A DNA stretch of 64,000 nucleotides, taken from positions 1-64,000 of the forward strand of contig NZ_JAUNTN010000007.1 of the NCBI RefSeq assembly GCF_030538695.1, in the 5' to 3' direction. A program made the translations under genes and the position numbers. The notes below the pieces were generated by a model. The model did no database searches. It was not told the origin of the DNA and was given only the letters and a program-made list of their open reading frames with translations. The stretch comes from Paracoccus sp. (in: a-proteobacteria) (GTDB lineage Bacteria; Pseudomonadota; Alphaproteobacteria; Rhodobacterales; Rhodobacteraceae). Below, piece after piece: positions 48,026 to 61,295 of this stretch (its first letter is position 1; each line of letters begins with the position of its first letter).

Positions 48026-49962
48026 GCCCCCACCAATTCGCGGTAAATCATCGGCAGCGCCTCGGTCAGCTTGTCGGGGTGCGGGATCAGCGCAAAGCCA
48101 CCCTGCCCGAAAATCCGGGGGAACCAGCTTTTTGCGTCCTTGTCCACGGTGATCCCGAATACCGAATGACCGGCGCGGCGGGCTTCGCGCACGGCCATGG
48201 CGCTGTCCTCAATACCGTGGCGGCCTTCGTAATGGTCCAGATCATTCGGCTTGCCGTCGGTGATAACCAGCAGCAACCGTCGCTTGCGCGCCTGTTCGGA
48301 CAAGCCCGCGCTGGCGTGGCGGATACCCGCGCCCAACCGGGTATAAAACCGGGGCCGCAGCGCCGCGATGCGGGTTTCAACCGCGCGACTCATCGGTTCG
48401 TCAAAGCGTTTACATTCGGTCAGGAACACCCGGTCGCGTTTCAGCGAGGAAAAGGCGTTGACCGCAAACGTATCCCCGCAAGCGTCCAGCCCCCATGCCA
48501 GCGCGGCCAGTGCCTCGCGCTCAATGTCGATCACCGCACGGCCCGTCACCGCACTTTCGGTCGAGCGCGACACGTCCAGCAGGATCGACACCGCCAGATC
48601 CCGCGCCACCGGCCGGGTCTGCCGCCAGATCCGGTCGCTGCCCTGCCCCGAGGCCCGCAGCTCGACCGCCGAGCGCACCGCCAGTTCCACATCCAGATCG
48701 TCGCCATCGCGGTGGCCGGTGGTGATAACACGACCGGGGCGCAGGGCCTCGAACTGGCGGCGCACCGCACGGATGCGGCGCTGCGCGGCAGGGTCGTCCA
48801 GCACGCCGGTATCCTCGCCCCCCTCAGCCTCATTCACCAGCACCCGGACGTGATCGGGCAGATACCGCCCACGCCGCGCATCCCATTCGGGATAGGTCAC
48901 AATCCCCGCCACGGCCTCAAGGTCGGCATCCTCGGGCGCAAGGTCCAGATGCAGTTTCAGCCGCGTGGCCGGGGCCTTGCTGATCTGGCCAAGGCCGATT
49001 TCCTCGGTATCATCCGCCGCCTTTTTGGCGCTGTCGTCATCATCATCCTCAATCCGCCGGTTCAGGTTCAGGAACTCGGCCCAGGACAGGATCGCCTCCA
49101 GCCGGTAAAGGATCAGGCTGTCTTTACGCTCGGCCTGATCCGAGGCCCGGCGGCGGGCGCGGACGGTGCGTTCGTTCTGGTTGCTTTCCTCGGGCGCGCC
49201 TTCGGTTTCGCGGGTTTCGACCGTCGAGGCGGCGGATGTTTCCGGTGCCACCATCTGCGGCCACAACACCACGGGCCGCATCGGGCGATAGCCGCGCGGG
49301 GCCACCTGCGCCGCCGGATCATCCAGCGCCGCCAGCAATTCCTGCGCCCGAGGTGACAGCGCCGCCTCATCGCCCAACAAATGCCGGATCACGGATTCCA
49401 GCGCCGCCTCATCCGGGGGCAGCGCGGGCGTGGGCCGCAGGGACAGCACCACCGCCGACAGATCACGATAAAGCCCGCGCAGGCCGGGCGCGGATTCCAG
49501 CGTTGCGGCCACCGTCTGCCGCGCCGCAACCAGCGCCCGCAGGTCAGCCCGCAGCGCGTCGTCATCACCCGCAGGCCGCACCGCATGGGCCGCCGATGCC
49601 GCCAGCCAGATATACAGCGCCCCGTTCGCCTCATGCGTGGGGAACATATCCAGCACCGCAGGCAGGCGCACTGCCTCGCCATCAAATGTGGCCTGCGGCA
49701 ACGCCTCGGCATCGGTTCCAAGACGGCGCAGCCAACTGATGCGGTGCCGCCCGGTCTGATCCAGCGCCGGGCGCATCACCACCGATTCATCGCCACCAAG
49801 GCCCCGGAACAGAACGGAAAGCCGCCCCGCCACCTGCTCCAGCGGCACGGCAGCTTCGGGAAACCGCGCCGGTGCGCCCAAGGTCGTCGCATAGGCGTGC
49901 CACAGCTTGCCGACGGATTCTTCCGGCTCCCACGGCTCGATCTCACGCCACTCGGGTTTCAT
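48022..49962 (-). CDS. norD: NorD, VWA-domain NO reductase activation protein
   Basis: A 646-residue cytoplasmic protein that works with the MoxR ATPase NorQ to insert or activate the non-heme iron of NO reductase. The C-terminal von Willebrand A domain (about 450-640) has the MIDAS motif SILLDVSRSTESAV (DxSxS). The middle part is Glu/Asp-rich and highly charged. The start ATG follows a GAGGATATTTAAGGACAAAAG motif that resembles a repeat of this bacterial family and supplies the AAGGA site. A 117-bp gap with a perfect palindrome separates it from norQ. Confidence 0.93.
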   Translation of the reverse strand: MKPEWREIEPWEPEESVGKLWHAYATTLGAPARFPEAAVPLEQVAGRLSVLFRGLGGDESVVMRPALDQTGRHRISWLRRLGTDAEALPQATFDGEAVRLPAVLDMFPTHEANGALYIWLAASAAHAVRPAGDDDALRADLRALVAARQTVAATLESAPGLRGLYRDLSAVVLSLRPTPALPPDEAALESVIRHLLGDEAALSPRAQELLAALDDPAAQVAPRGYRPMRPVVLWPQMVAPETSAASTVETRETEGAPEESNQNERTVRARRRASDQAERKDSLILYRLEAILSWAEFLNLNRRIEDDDDDSAKKAADDTEEIGLGQISKAPATRLKLHLDLAPEDADLEAVAGIVTYPEWDARRGRYLPDHVRVLVNEAEGGEDTGVLDDPAAQRRIRAVRRQFEALRPGRVITTGHRDGDDLDVELAVRSAVELRASGQGSDRIWRQTRPVARDLAVSILLDVSRSTESAVTGRAVIDIEREALAALAWGLDACGDTFAVNAFSSLKRDRVFLTECKRFDEPMSRAVETRIAALRPRFYTRLGAGIRHASAGLSEQARKRRLLLVITDGKPNDLDHYEGRHGIEDSAMAVREARRAGHSVFGITVDKDAKSWFPRIFGQGGFALIPHPDKLTEALPMIYRELVGA

Positions 49963-50002
49963 CTTTTGTCCTTAAATATCCTCGGGGGCTTCGGAGCGCC
50001 CG

Positions 50003-50027
50003 GAAAATGGTCCAGTGGACCATTTTC
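50003..50027. repeat. Perfect palindrome between norQ and norD
   Basis: Arms GAAAATGGTCC and GGACCATTTTC with a 3-bp centre. G+C-rich inverted segments flank it (GGGGGCAGACAGCCCCC nearby). It is in an operon gap and could stabilise or partly terminate the message. Confidence 0.7.
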
Positions 50028-50079
50028 AGCGTAGAAGGGGCCGGCAGGCCCACGGGGGCAGACAGCCCCCGCTGCGACA

Positions 50080-50886
50080 TCAGCCAATCACCGCAACGAC
50101 CAGATCCATCAAGCCGCGCTTGACATCTTCATCATCGGTCAGCGGTTCGATCATGGCCGCCTCAATGGCGCGGTTCATGCCCATGCCTTTGGCGACCAGA
50201 CTGGCGGCATAGACCACCAGACGGGTGGACACACCTTCTTCCAGATCCTGACCTTTCAACCCGCGCAGCTTGCCCGCCAGTCGCACCAGCAGGGCGGCAC
50301 GGGATTCGTCCAGCCCGGATTCCGCCACCACCACCTGCGTTTCCAGCGCGGGTGCGGGAAAGTCGAAATCCATCGCCACGAACCGCTGCCGGGTCGAGGG
50401 TTTCAGCGTTTTCAGGATATTCTGATAGCCGGGGTTGTAAGACGCCACCAGCATGAAGCCGGGCGCGGCCTCCAGCTCCTCGCCGGTGCGGTCGATGGGC
50501 AGGATGCGACGGTCATCGGTCAGCGGGTGCAGAACCACGGTGACATCCTTGCGGGCCTCGACCACCTCGTCCAGATAACAGATCGCGCCTTCGCGCACCG
50601 CGCGGGTCAGCGGGCCATCGACCCAGACGGTTTCCCCGCCTTTCAGCAGATAGCGCCCGATCAGATCCGCCGCCGACAGGTCGTCATGGCAGGCGACGGT
50701 ATAGAGCGGGCGGCCCAGACGCGCCGCCATATGGGCGACAAAGCGGGTCTTGCCAACGCCGGTCGGGCCTTTCAGCAGCACCGGCAGGTCCAGCGCAGCG
50801 GCCGCCTCGAACACCGCAACTTCATCGGTTTGCGGAAGATAGAAGGGGGCCGTAGCCCCCCCCTGCATGTTGTCTTGCATGGTCAT
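50080..50886 (-). CDS. norQ: NorQ, MoxR-family AAA+ ATPase
   Basis: A 268-residue AAA+ chaperone for NO reductase maturation. Walker A is GPTGVGKT (about residues 39-46), Walker B is CYLDEVVE, and sensor 1 is [10 protein letters not shown]. It forms ring complexes that dock to NorD. It starts 3 bp after the norB stop. Confidence 0.95.
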   Translation of the reverse strand: MTMQDNMQGGATAPFYLPQTDEVAVFEAAAALDLPVLLKGPTGVGKTRFVAHMAARLGRPLYTVACHDDLSAADLIGRYLLKGGETVWVDGPLTRAVREGAICYLDEVVEARKDVTVVLHPLTDDRRILPIDRTGEELEAAPGFMLVASYNPGYQNILKTLKPSTRQRFVAMDFDFPAPALETQVVVAESGLDESRAALLVRLAGKLRGLKGQDLEEGVSTRLVVYAASLVAKGMGMNRAIEAAMIEPLTDDEDVKRGLMDLVVAVIG

Positions 50887-50889
50887 GGC

Positions 50890-52278
50890 TTACTCCGCCG
50901 GCTCATATTGGCCGTCTTTCGACCGCTGGACAGGACCGGGCTGCACGACCTCGCGGCCCGGCACCAGCACCGCCCAGATGAACAGCAGCGCACCCAGCAC
51001 CACCGCAACGCCCGAACCGAAGCGCATCCAGTAGAACAGCGCCAGCCCGTCCTGCACATCCATGTAGCCCATGCCCTCGACCCGTTGCAGGTGCGTCTGA
51101 ACGGTGCCTGCAAAGGTCAGGGTAAAGGTCATAAACAGCATCCCGCCCGACATCAGCCAGAACGACGCCATGTTCAGAACCTGATTGTAGGGATCACGGT
51201 TCTTCATAATCGGCATGGCATAGCTGACGATCGCCAGCACCAGGCAGACATAGGCGCCATAGAAGGCCAGGTGGCCGTGGGCAGCGGTGATCTGCGTGCC
51301 ATGGCTGTAATAATTGACCCCGTGCAGCGTGTGCAGGAAGCCCCAGATACCGGCACCAAAGAAGGCCAGAACCGAGCAACCCAGCGACCACAGCAGCGCG
51401 GCCTTGTTCGGGTGATCGCGGCGGCCCTTCCAGACCATCACGAAGGCAAAGGCCATCATGGCAAAGAACGGCACCACCTCGAAGGACGAGAAGATCGAGC
51501 CGATCCACTGCCAATAGGCAGGCAGACCGATCCAATAGTAGTGGTGGCCGGTGCCAAGGATGCCCGAGAACAGCGCCGTGGCGACGATGACATACAGCCA
51601 TTTTTCCACGACTTCGCGGTCAACGCCGGTCAGCTTCAGCATCAGGAAGCCAAGGATGGCCGCCATGATAAGCTCCCACACGCCTTCCACCCAAAGGTGA
51701 ACGACCCACCACCAATATTGCTTGTCCAGCACAAGGTTCGACGGGTTGTAGAAGGCGAACAGGAACAGCAGCGCCAGCCCCCACAAACCGATCAGCAGGA
51801 TGTTGCTGATCGAGGTCTTGCGGCCCTTCAGCACCGTCAGGGTGACGTTGTAAAGGAAGATCAGCGCGGCGACGACGATCCCGACCTTGACCCATTTCGG
51901 CTGTTCCAGAAACTCGCGCCCTTCCAGCCCCAGCAGCCAGTTACCCTGGAACAGGTTGAACGCATAGGTCAGGACCGCGCCTGCGGTGCCAATCACCAGA
52001 ATGGCCAGTTGCAGCCATGCCAGCGTTTCGGAATGGATCTCACGCTCGGCTTCTTCGGGAACCAGATAATAGGCCGAACCAAAGAACCCCAGCAGCAGCC
52101 AGACGATCAGCGCGTTGGTATGTAGCATACGAACGACGTTGAACGGCAGCAGTTCAGAAAGGAAGTTCGGGCTGACATAGATCCAGCCCATCACAAGCCC
52201 CATCGTCACCTGCACGGCGAAAAGCGCCATGGCGACGATGAAATAGGCATAGGCGATACGTTGCGATGCGTATTTCAT
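50890..52278 (-). CDS. norB: Nitric oxide reductase large subunit NorB
   Basis: A 462-residue membrane protein with twelve helices, homologous to heme-copper oxidase subunit I but with FeB instead of CuB. It reduces two NO to N2O at the heme b3-FeB site. Visible ligand regions: MLHTNALIVWLL (helix II His for heme b), LWVEGVWELI with the Glu ligand of FeB, GTGHHYYWIG with paired His, and HGHLAFYGAY and TLTFAGTVQTHLQR near the C-terminus. Electrons come from NorC, encoded just upstream. Confidence 0.97.
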   Translation of the reverse strand: MKYASQRIAYAYFIVAMALFAVQVTMGLVMGWIYVSPNFLSELLPFNVVRMLHTNALIVWLLLGFFGSAYYLVPEEAEREIHSETLAWLQLAILVIGTAGAVLTYAFNLFQGNWLLGLEGREFLEQPKWVKVGIVVAALIFLYNVTLTVLKGRKTSISNILLIGLWGLALLFLFAFYNPSNLVLDKQYWWWVVHLWVEGVWELIMAAILGFLMLKLTGVDREVVEKWLYVIVATALFSGILGTGHHYYWIGLPAYWQWIGSIFSSFEVVPFFAMMAFAFVMVWKGRRDHPNKAALLWSLGCSVLAFFGAGIWGFLHTLHGVNYYSHGTQITAAHGHLAFYGAYVCLVLAIVSYAMPIMKNRDPYNQVLNMASFWLMSGGMLFMTFTLTFAGTVQTHLQRVEGMGYMDVQDGLALFYWMRFGSGVAVVLGALLFIWAVLVPGREVVQPGPVQRSKDGQYEPAE

Positions 52279-52293
52279 GGCGTTTTCTTCTCC

Positions 52294-52746
52294 TTAACCG
52301 GCGTCGTTGGGGGGCCAGTTCTGGGTGTTGATGGTGCCGACCCACAGCAGGAAGTCAGACAGCTCGCGGTATTCCTGATCGGTCAGGTTGAAATGCGGCA
52401 TCTGGCGACGGCCTTCGACACCCGTAGGCATCGCGTCCATCCAGCTTTTCAGGGTATCGGCCGCCGCGACAGGATCATCCTGCACGCCCCAGCGGCGCAT
52501 CACATTGCCCACCTCGGGCGCGAAATAACCGCCCTCACCCAGAATGGTGTGGCAGTTCACGCAGGCATGGCGTTCCCAGATATGTTTCCCGGCCGCAACG
52601 CTTTCGGTCAGGGTTTCCTTGTTGGTTGATGTATTGACGGCATAGATGTGGCTATGCACCGTCAGGGCGACAAAAATCGCAATGAAAAAGAGCGACCCGC
52701 CGTAAAACACGTTGCGGGCCATGCTCTTGGTCATGATATCACTCAT
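52294..52746 (-). CDS. norC: Nitric oxide reductase cytochrome c subunit NorC
   Basis: A 150-residue membrane-anchored cytochrome. One helix (about 13-32) is followed by a periplasmic domain with heme motif CVNCH (residues 57-61) and the Met ligand region MPHFNLTDQE. It passes electrons to NorB. First gene of norCBQDEF; an NNR box (TTGACCAAAGTCAA) lies 66 bp upstream of the start, so transcription is expected under low oxygen with NO present. Confidence 0.96.
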   Translation of the reverse strand: MSDIMTKSMARNVFYGGSLFFIAIFVALTVHSHIYAVNTSTNKETLTESVAAGKHIWERHACVNCHTILGEGGYFAPEVGNVMRRWGVQDDPVAAADTLKSWMDAMPTGVEGRRQMPHFNLTDQEYRELSDFLLWVGTINTQNWPPNDAG

Positions 52747-52811
52747 GACGCGGGTCCCCTTTCATATCGACTCAGATAACAGGTTAATCGCGCAAGCGTG
52801 ATTCTGTCTCA

Positions 52812-52825
52812 TTGACCAAAGTCAA
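52812..52825. promoter_or_regulatory. NNR/FNR-type box of the nor operon
   Basis: TTGAC-CAAA-GTCAA, a symmetrical CRP/FNR-family site. Its arms match the Paracoccus NNR consensus. It faces norC on the minus strand. Confidence 0.85.
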
Positions 52826-52843
52826 CGGCGCAGAAAACTTGTG

Positions 52844-53698
52844 TCAAAGCGGCAGGGCCAGTTCGATCCGGCAATCCGGCAAAGTGGCCAGCGCGGCATC
52901 AGCCTCGGTCGCGGTCATCAGGCAAAGCGCGGTGGACAAACCATCGGCCAGCGCCGCCGAAGGGGCGCTGGCGCTGACCGTATCCCACAGCGCAGCCCGG
53001 CCATCCGGACCAAGGATATGCGGCAGCCCCGCCCCGATCCGGGTCCCATAGGCCGAAGATGTCGCCAGCGCCCGGTCGCGCAGGGTGATGCGGCGCAGAC
53101 TGCGGCCCTGCGGATCGGCCAGCCCGGCCTGCCAGTCGCGCGGGCCAAGGGCGCGGATTTCGCCGGTATCCAACAGGACTTCGGTCAGGTCATGCCGCGC
53201 CGCCAGTGCCGCCAGCCGGTCGGCGGCATAGCCCTGCGCAATCCCGTTAAAGGTCAGCGCCATGCCGGGACGCAGGCGGATGCCCTGATCGCGGCGGACC
53301 TGATCCCAGCCAACCACCAGCCCGGTTTCATCGCGGCCATTGGCGCGGGCCAGATAGAGCGGCTGCACCGTCGGATCGAAAGCTCCGCCAGTCGCGTGGT
53401 AAAGCTGGTCCGACAGATCCATCACCTGCACCAGCGCATCGGGCGGCCAGTCCAGACGGCCCGTCCGATTCAGCCGGGTCAGGTCCGAATCGCGGTGCAG
53501 GGAAAAAACGCGCTCGATATGCGCCAGTTCGTGTACGGCAGCCGCGAAAAAGGCGCGGGCCTGACGCGGGGTCGCACCCTCCAGCCGCAGCGAGACCCCG
53601 GCCCCCATGGCGCGGCCGGTCCATATCTGCGGGCTGGCCGCAACAGGCGTGGCCAAGGCGCAGGCGCTCAGGGTCAGAAAGCGGCGGCGATTCATCAT
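52844..53698 (-). CDS. nirX: NirX, ApbE-type FAD:protein FMN transferase
   Basis: A 284-residue exported flavin transferase. The N-terminus MMNRRRFLTLSACALATPVA is a Tat-like or Sec signal. ApbE features: FDPTVQPL, TFNGIAQGYAADRL (FAD-binding) and LLDTGEIRALGPRDW, with metal-binding Asp/Thr near SAPSAALADGLSTAL. It would attach FMN to a Thr of NirI (and NosR). Its start overlaps the nnrS stop (ATGATGA), making nirI-nnrS-nirX one unit. Confidence 0.92.
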   Translation of the reverse strand: MMNRRRFLTLSACALATPVAASPQIWTGRAMGAGVSLRLEGATPRQARAFFAAAVHELAHIERVFSLHRDSDLTRLNRTGRLDWPPDALVQVMDLSDQLYHATGGAFDPTVQPLYLARANGRDETGLVVGWDQVRRDQGIRLRPGMALTFNGIAQGYAADRLAALAARHDLTEVLLDTGEIRALGPRDWQAGLADPQGRSLRRITLRDRALATSSAYGTRIGAGLPHILGPDGRAALWDTVSASAPSAALADGLSTALCLMTATEADAALATLPDCRIELALPL

Positions 53699-54872
53699 GC
53701 GCCCCCCTGACCGGCGCGGGGGGCAAACCAGATCGGCCACAGCGCCACCAGATACAGGGCAAAGGCCGCAATCCAGATCAGCCCCGATGCAATCGTGCCG
53801 GTATAATACATCATCCCCGGCCATTCCGCCGCGCACCAGCGCAGAACCACCGCCAGCGGCATCAGCCCATAGGCCAGCGCCACCGGGCCGGGCGCGACCA
53901 GTTCGCGGCCCGAATGGCCAATGGTGGCGCGGCTCATCACGGCAAGGGTCATGCCGCCGACCGCACCGATGGCCAGCACATGCAGCCCGCCGATCTCGGA
54001 CCCGATGCCCAGCCCAGCCAGCCCCCACAAGATCAGCCCCAAGGCCAGCATCCCGTAACCCAGATGCAGCGCCCAGACGATCGGCTGACCGGGCAGCGCT
54101 AGCCCGCGCCAGCCCGCCAGACGCGCCGCCGCGACCAGGCCCGTCACCAGCGCCAGCACGCCCGCCCATGCATCCGGCAGCGCCGCCAGCACCGCCAGCG
54201 GCGTCACAATCGACAGAACGATTCCGGCCCTGTCCAGCGGCGCATGGCTGACCGGCAGGCGATCCTCACGCCCTTCGCGCAGCATGGCGTTGCGGGTAAA
54301 GGCAGGGGTCACGCGCCCGCCAAGCACGGCAATCATCGCACAGACCGCCAGCAAGCCGCCGCGCGTCCCCTGCCAGCCGGTCTGGGCCAGCCCCATCCAA
54401 TCCAGATGCACCATGAGATTTCCGGCCCAGACCATGCTCAGCAGCAACAGGAACAGCATGTTCTGCGGTTTGGGCCGGGCCAGAAGCTGCGTCAGGATCT
54501 TGGCACCAAGCACCGGCAGAAAAGCCAGATCGACCACAGCCACCAGCCAGGGGGGCAGGATGGCCGAAAACCAGATCACCAGCCGCCCGGCCAGCCACAG
54601 CCCGGCCACCAGTGCGATGAACCGTTCCGGCGCAGCCTTGGCCCCGGTCCAGTTCGGCACCGCTGTCAGAAAGAACCCACCCAGAGCCGCAGCCGCAAAG
54701 CCAAAGATCATCTCATGCGCGTGCCAGCCCTGCGCGGCCATCGGCAGATTCAGGATCGCATCACCCCCGCTGGCCTGCGTCGCCAGCCAGAACAGCCAGA
54801 CCGCCATCGCAGCGACGGCCCAAAGACCCGCCGCCCAGAAAAACACCCGCCAGCCTGCGGAAAAGACGCGGT

Positions 54873-54876
<4 letters not shown>
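53695..54876 (-). CDS. nnrS: NnrS family heme/copper membrane protein
   Basis: A 393-residue membrane protein with about twelve helices. Family marks: WHAHEMIFGFAAAALGGFFLTAVPNWTG (near residues 48-75) with conserved His, GGRVTPAFTRNA, and IGAVGGMTLAVMSRATIGHSGR. Members bind heme and copper and protect cells from NO-derived damage to iron centres. It overlaps nirI and nirX by 4 bp on both sides, an insertion into what is nirI-nirX in model Paracoccus. Confidence 0.93.
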
Positions 54877-58940
<4,064 letters not shown>

Positions 58941-58947
58941 GATCATC

Positions 58948-58974
58948 GCCGGGGGCGGGCCACCTGCCCCCGGC
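58948..58974 (+). terminator. Hairpin between nirS and nirE
   Basis: A 9-bp G+C stem (GCCGGGGGC / GCCCCCGGC) with a 9-nt loop just after nirS, followed by ATCCTTT. It probably gives partial termination or protects the nirS message, matching the need for far more NirS than biosynthetic enzymes. Confidence 0.6.
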
Positions 58975-59009
58975 ATCCTTTCCCCAAGCCATATCGCAAG
59001 GGCAGTCAC

Positions 59010-59783
59010 ATGAACGGCAAAGTCTTCCTCATCGGCGCGGGTCCGGGCGACCCTGACCTGCTGACCATCAAGGCCCTGCGCCTGATCCAAAGCGCCGATG
59101 TGGTGGTCTATGACCGCCTTGTCAGCCCCGAAATCATGGCACTGATTCCCGCCGGAACCCGCTGCATCAGCGTCGGCAAGGTTGCAGGCTTTCATGCCGT
59201 GCCGCAGGACCGCATCAACGCGCTGCTGGTCGATCTGGCCCGACAGGGCCACAGCGTTGCCCGCCTGAAAGGTGGCGACCCGCTGATTTTTGGCCGCGGC
59301 AGCGAGGAGGCCGAGGAGCTGGCGCAGGCGGGCGTCGCCTATGAATACGTCCCCGGCATTACTGCCGCGCAAGGGGCCGCCAGCACCACCGGCATCGGCC
59401 TGACCCATCGCGGGCTGGCGACCGGGGTGCGCTATGTCACCGGCCACCGCGCACGGGACGAACAGCTTGATCTGGACTGGGCCTCGCTTGCGGACCCGGA
59501 CACCACGCTGGTGGTCTATATGGGCGCCGCAAATATGGGTGAGATTTCCGCCCGGCTGATCGCCCATGGCCTGCCGACCGATACGCCGGTTCTGGCGATA
59601 GCCCATGCCACCACCCCCCGCGAACAACGGCGCATTTCAACCCTTGCGCGGATCGCGGACGATATGGCCCGCGACCCGTTCGAAGCCCCGGTGCTGTTTA
59701 TGATCGGCCGCGTGGTCGGCCTGTATCAGCAGGCAGGCTCTGAAACACTGGCGCCGGTGCTGCGTCTGGTGGCGCATGGTTAA
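59010..59783 (+). CDS. nirE: NirE, uroporphyrinogen-III C-methyltransferase
   Basis: A 257-residue SAM-dependent enzyme that methylates uroporphyrinogen III twice to precorrin-2, the first committed step toward heme d1. Marks: GAGPGDPDLLTIKAL at the N-terminus, VVYDRLVSPEI, GGDPLIFGRGSEE (SAM site) and PGITAAQGAA. Its place in the nir operon identifies it as NirE rather than CobA. Overlaps nirC by 8 bp. Confidence 0.95.
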   Translation: MNGKVFLIGAGPGDPDLLTIKALRLIQSADVVVYDRLVSPEIMALIPAGTRCISVGKVAGFHAVPQDRINALLVDLARQGHSVARLKGGDPLIFGRGSEEAEELAQAGVAYEYVPGITAAQGAASTTGIGLTHRGLATGVRYVTGHRARDEQLDLDWASLADPDTTLVVYMGAANMGEISARLIAHGLPTDTPVLAIAHATTPREQRRISTLARIADDMARDPFEAPVLFMIGRVVGLYQQAGSETLAPVLRLVAHG

Positions 59784-60090
59784 AGCCGCCGCCGTCCTGC
59801 TGCTGGCGCTTGCCTTGCCCGCCACCGCCGAGGAGATTACCCCCGCCCGCGCCGCCGAGCTGGAACATATGGTTCGGCAGGATTGCGGATCATGCCACGG
59901 GTTACGCCTGACCGGCGGGCTTGGCCGTCCGATCACCGCGCAGGCGCTTGCGGGCTATGATCCCGACGGATTGGCCGCTATCATCCTCGACGGTGTGCCG
60001 GATACGGCCATGCCGCCATGGCGTCCGCTGATTTCGGAATCCGAGGCGCGGTGGATCGCGGATTATCTGCTGAAGGAGCCAAACCCATGA
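59776..60090 (+). CDS. nirC: NirC, cytochrome c55x
   Basis: A 104-residue periplasmic monoheme cytochrome. Signal peptide MVKAAAVLLLALALPATA, heme motif CGSCH (residues 37-41), and distal Met in TAMPPW. It may deliver electrons to NirS or serve in the last heme d1 steps. Start and stop overlap nirE and nirF. Confidence 0.93.
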   Translation: MVKAAAVLLLALALPATAEEITPARAAELEHMVRQDCGSCHGLRLTGGLGRPITAQALAGYDPDGLAAIILDGVPDTAMPPWRPLISESEARWIADYLLKEPNP

Positions 60091-61295
60091 TTTCGCGCCT
60101 TGGTTCTGCCCAAAGCCGCCTCCGGCGGGGATATTTGGGGACAAAAGATGTGCTGATTGCTGCGCTTCTGACCCTGACCTTTGCCCTGCCCGCACTGTCG
60201 CAGGACTTGCGCGGCACCGGCGACCTTGGCCTTGTGATCGAGCGCGAGGCCGGTTCCCTGCTGGTGGTCGATCAGACCGCCCGCACCAGCATCGGCCAGA
60301 TCGAGGGGTTGGGCGACCTGTCCCATGCAACCATCGTCTATGCGCCTGACGCGCGCCACGCCTATGTCTTTGGCCGCGACGGCGGGCTGACCAAGGTGGA
60401 CATCCTGACCCAAACCATCGTGAACCGGGTGATACAGGGCGGCAATTCCATCGGCGGGGCGATTTCCGACGATGGCAAGCTGATCGCCGTGTCGAATTAT
60501 GAACCCGGCGGGGTCAAGGTGTTCGATGCTGACACGCTGGAACTGGTGGCCGATATTCCAATGGAATCGAAAACCGTTGGCATTGCGGATGTGCCCGGCA
60601 GCCGTTTTATCGTCGCCACATGGGACACGGGCGAGGTCTGGATTCTGGACTTTTCCGCTGGCACGACCCCCGAAATCACCCGGCTGGAGGGGATCGGCAA
60701 GAACCCCTATGACGCGCTGCTGACCGGCGACGGGCGCATCTATATCGTCGGCCTGTTCGGGGAAAAGGGCCTGACCGCCGTCGATCTGTGGCAAAACCCA
60801 CCGAAAGTCACGCATTTCCTGCCCGATTACGGCAAGGATCAGCAGGACATGCCGGTTTACAAGATGCCGCACCTGCAAGGCTGGACGCTGGCCGAGGGAA
60901 CCTATGCTCTGCCCGCCGCCGGATTGCATCAACTGCTGTGGGTCGATGCCGAAACCCTGTCTGAAATCGGCCACACCGATCTGGCGGGCCAGCCGGTGTT
61001 TGCCGTCGCCCGCCCGGACAAGCGCGAAATCTGGGTCAATTTTGCCCCGCCGCATAATGACACCATCCAGATCGTCGATACCCAGACACATGAGGTCATC
61101 GACACGCTGAAACCCGGCAAGGGTATCCTGCACCTTGAGTTCACCCCCCGCGGGCGTGAGGTCTGGCTGTCGGCCCGCGACGATAACAAGGTACTGATCT
61201 ATGATGCCCGCAGCCATCAGCCGATCTCGGAAATCGAGGCTGCCGCGCCTTCGGGCATTTTCTTTACCGACCGCGCCCATCGCACGGGGCTGTAA
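60087..61295 (+). CDS. nirF: NirF, heme d1 biosynthesis dehydrogenase
   Basis: A 402-residue periplasmic beta-propeller protein related to the d1 domain of NirS; it acts at a late step of heme d1 synthesis (dihydro-heme d1 handling). The start at 60087 overlaps the nirC stop and has AAGGAG 8 bp upstream. However, codons 2-21 are formed by a repeat-like sequence (60110-60147), and a GTG at 60150 would give an ideal signal peptide VLIAALLTLTFALPALS, so the native start may be there. Propeller blades run from about residue 45 to the end. Confidence 0.9.
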   Translation: MISRLGSAQSRLRRGYLGTKDVLIAALLTLTFALPALSQDLRGTGDLGLVIEREAGSLLVVDQTARTSIGQIEGLGDLSHATIVYAPDARHAYVFGRDGGLTKVDILTQTIVNRVIQGGNSIGGAISDDGKLIAVSNYEPGGVKVFDADTLELVADIPMESKTVGIADVPGSRFIVATWDTGEVWILDFSAGTTPEITRLEGIGKNPYDALLTGDGRIYIVGLFGEKGLTAVDLWQNPPKVTHFLPDYGKDQQDMPVYKMPHLQGWTLAEGTYALPAAGLHQLLWVDAETLSEIGHTDLAGQPVFAVARPDKREIWVNFAPPHNDTIQIVDTQTHEVIDTLKPGKGILHLEFTPRGREVWLSARDDNKVLIYDARSHQPISEIEAAAPSGIFFTDRAHRTGL

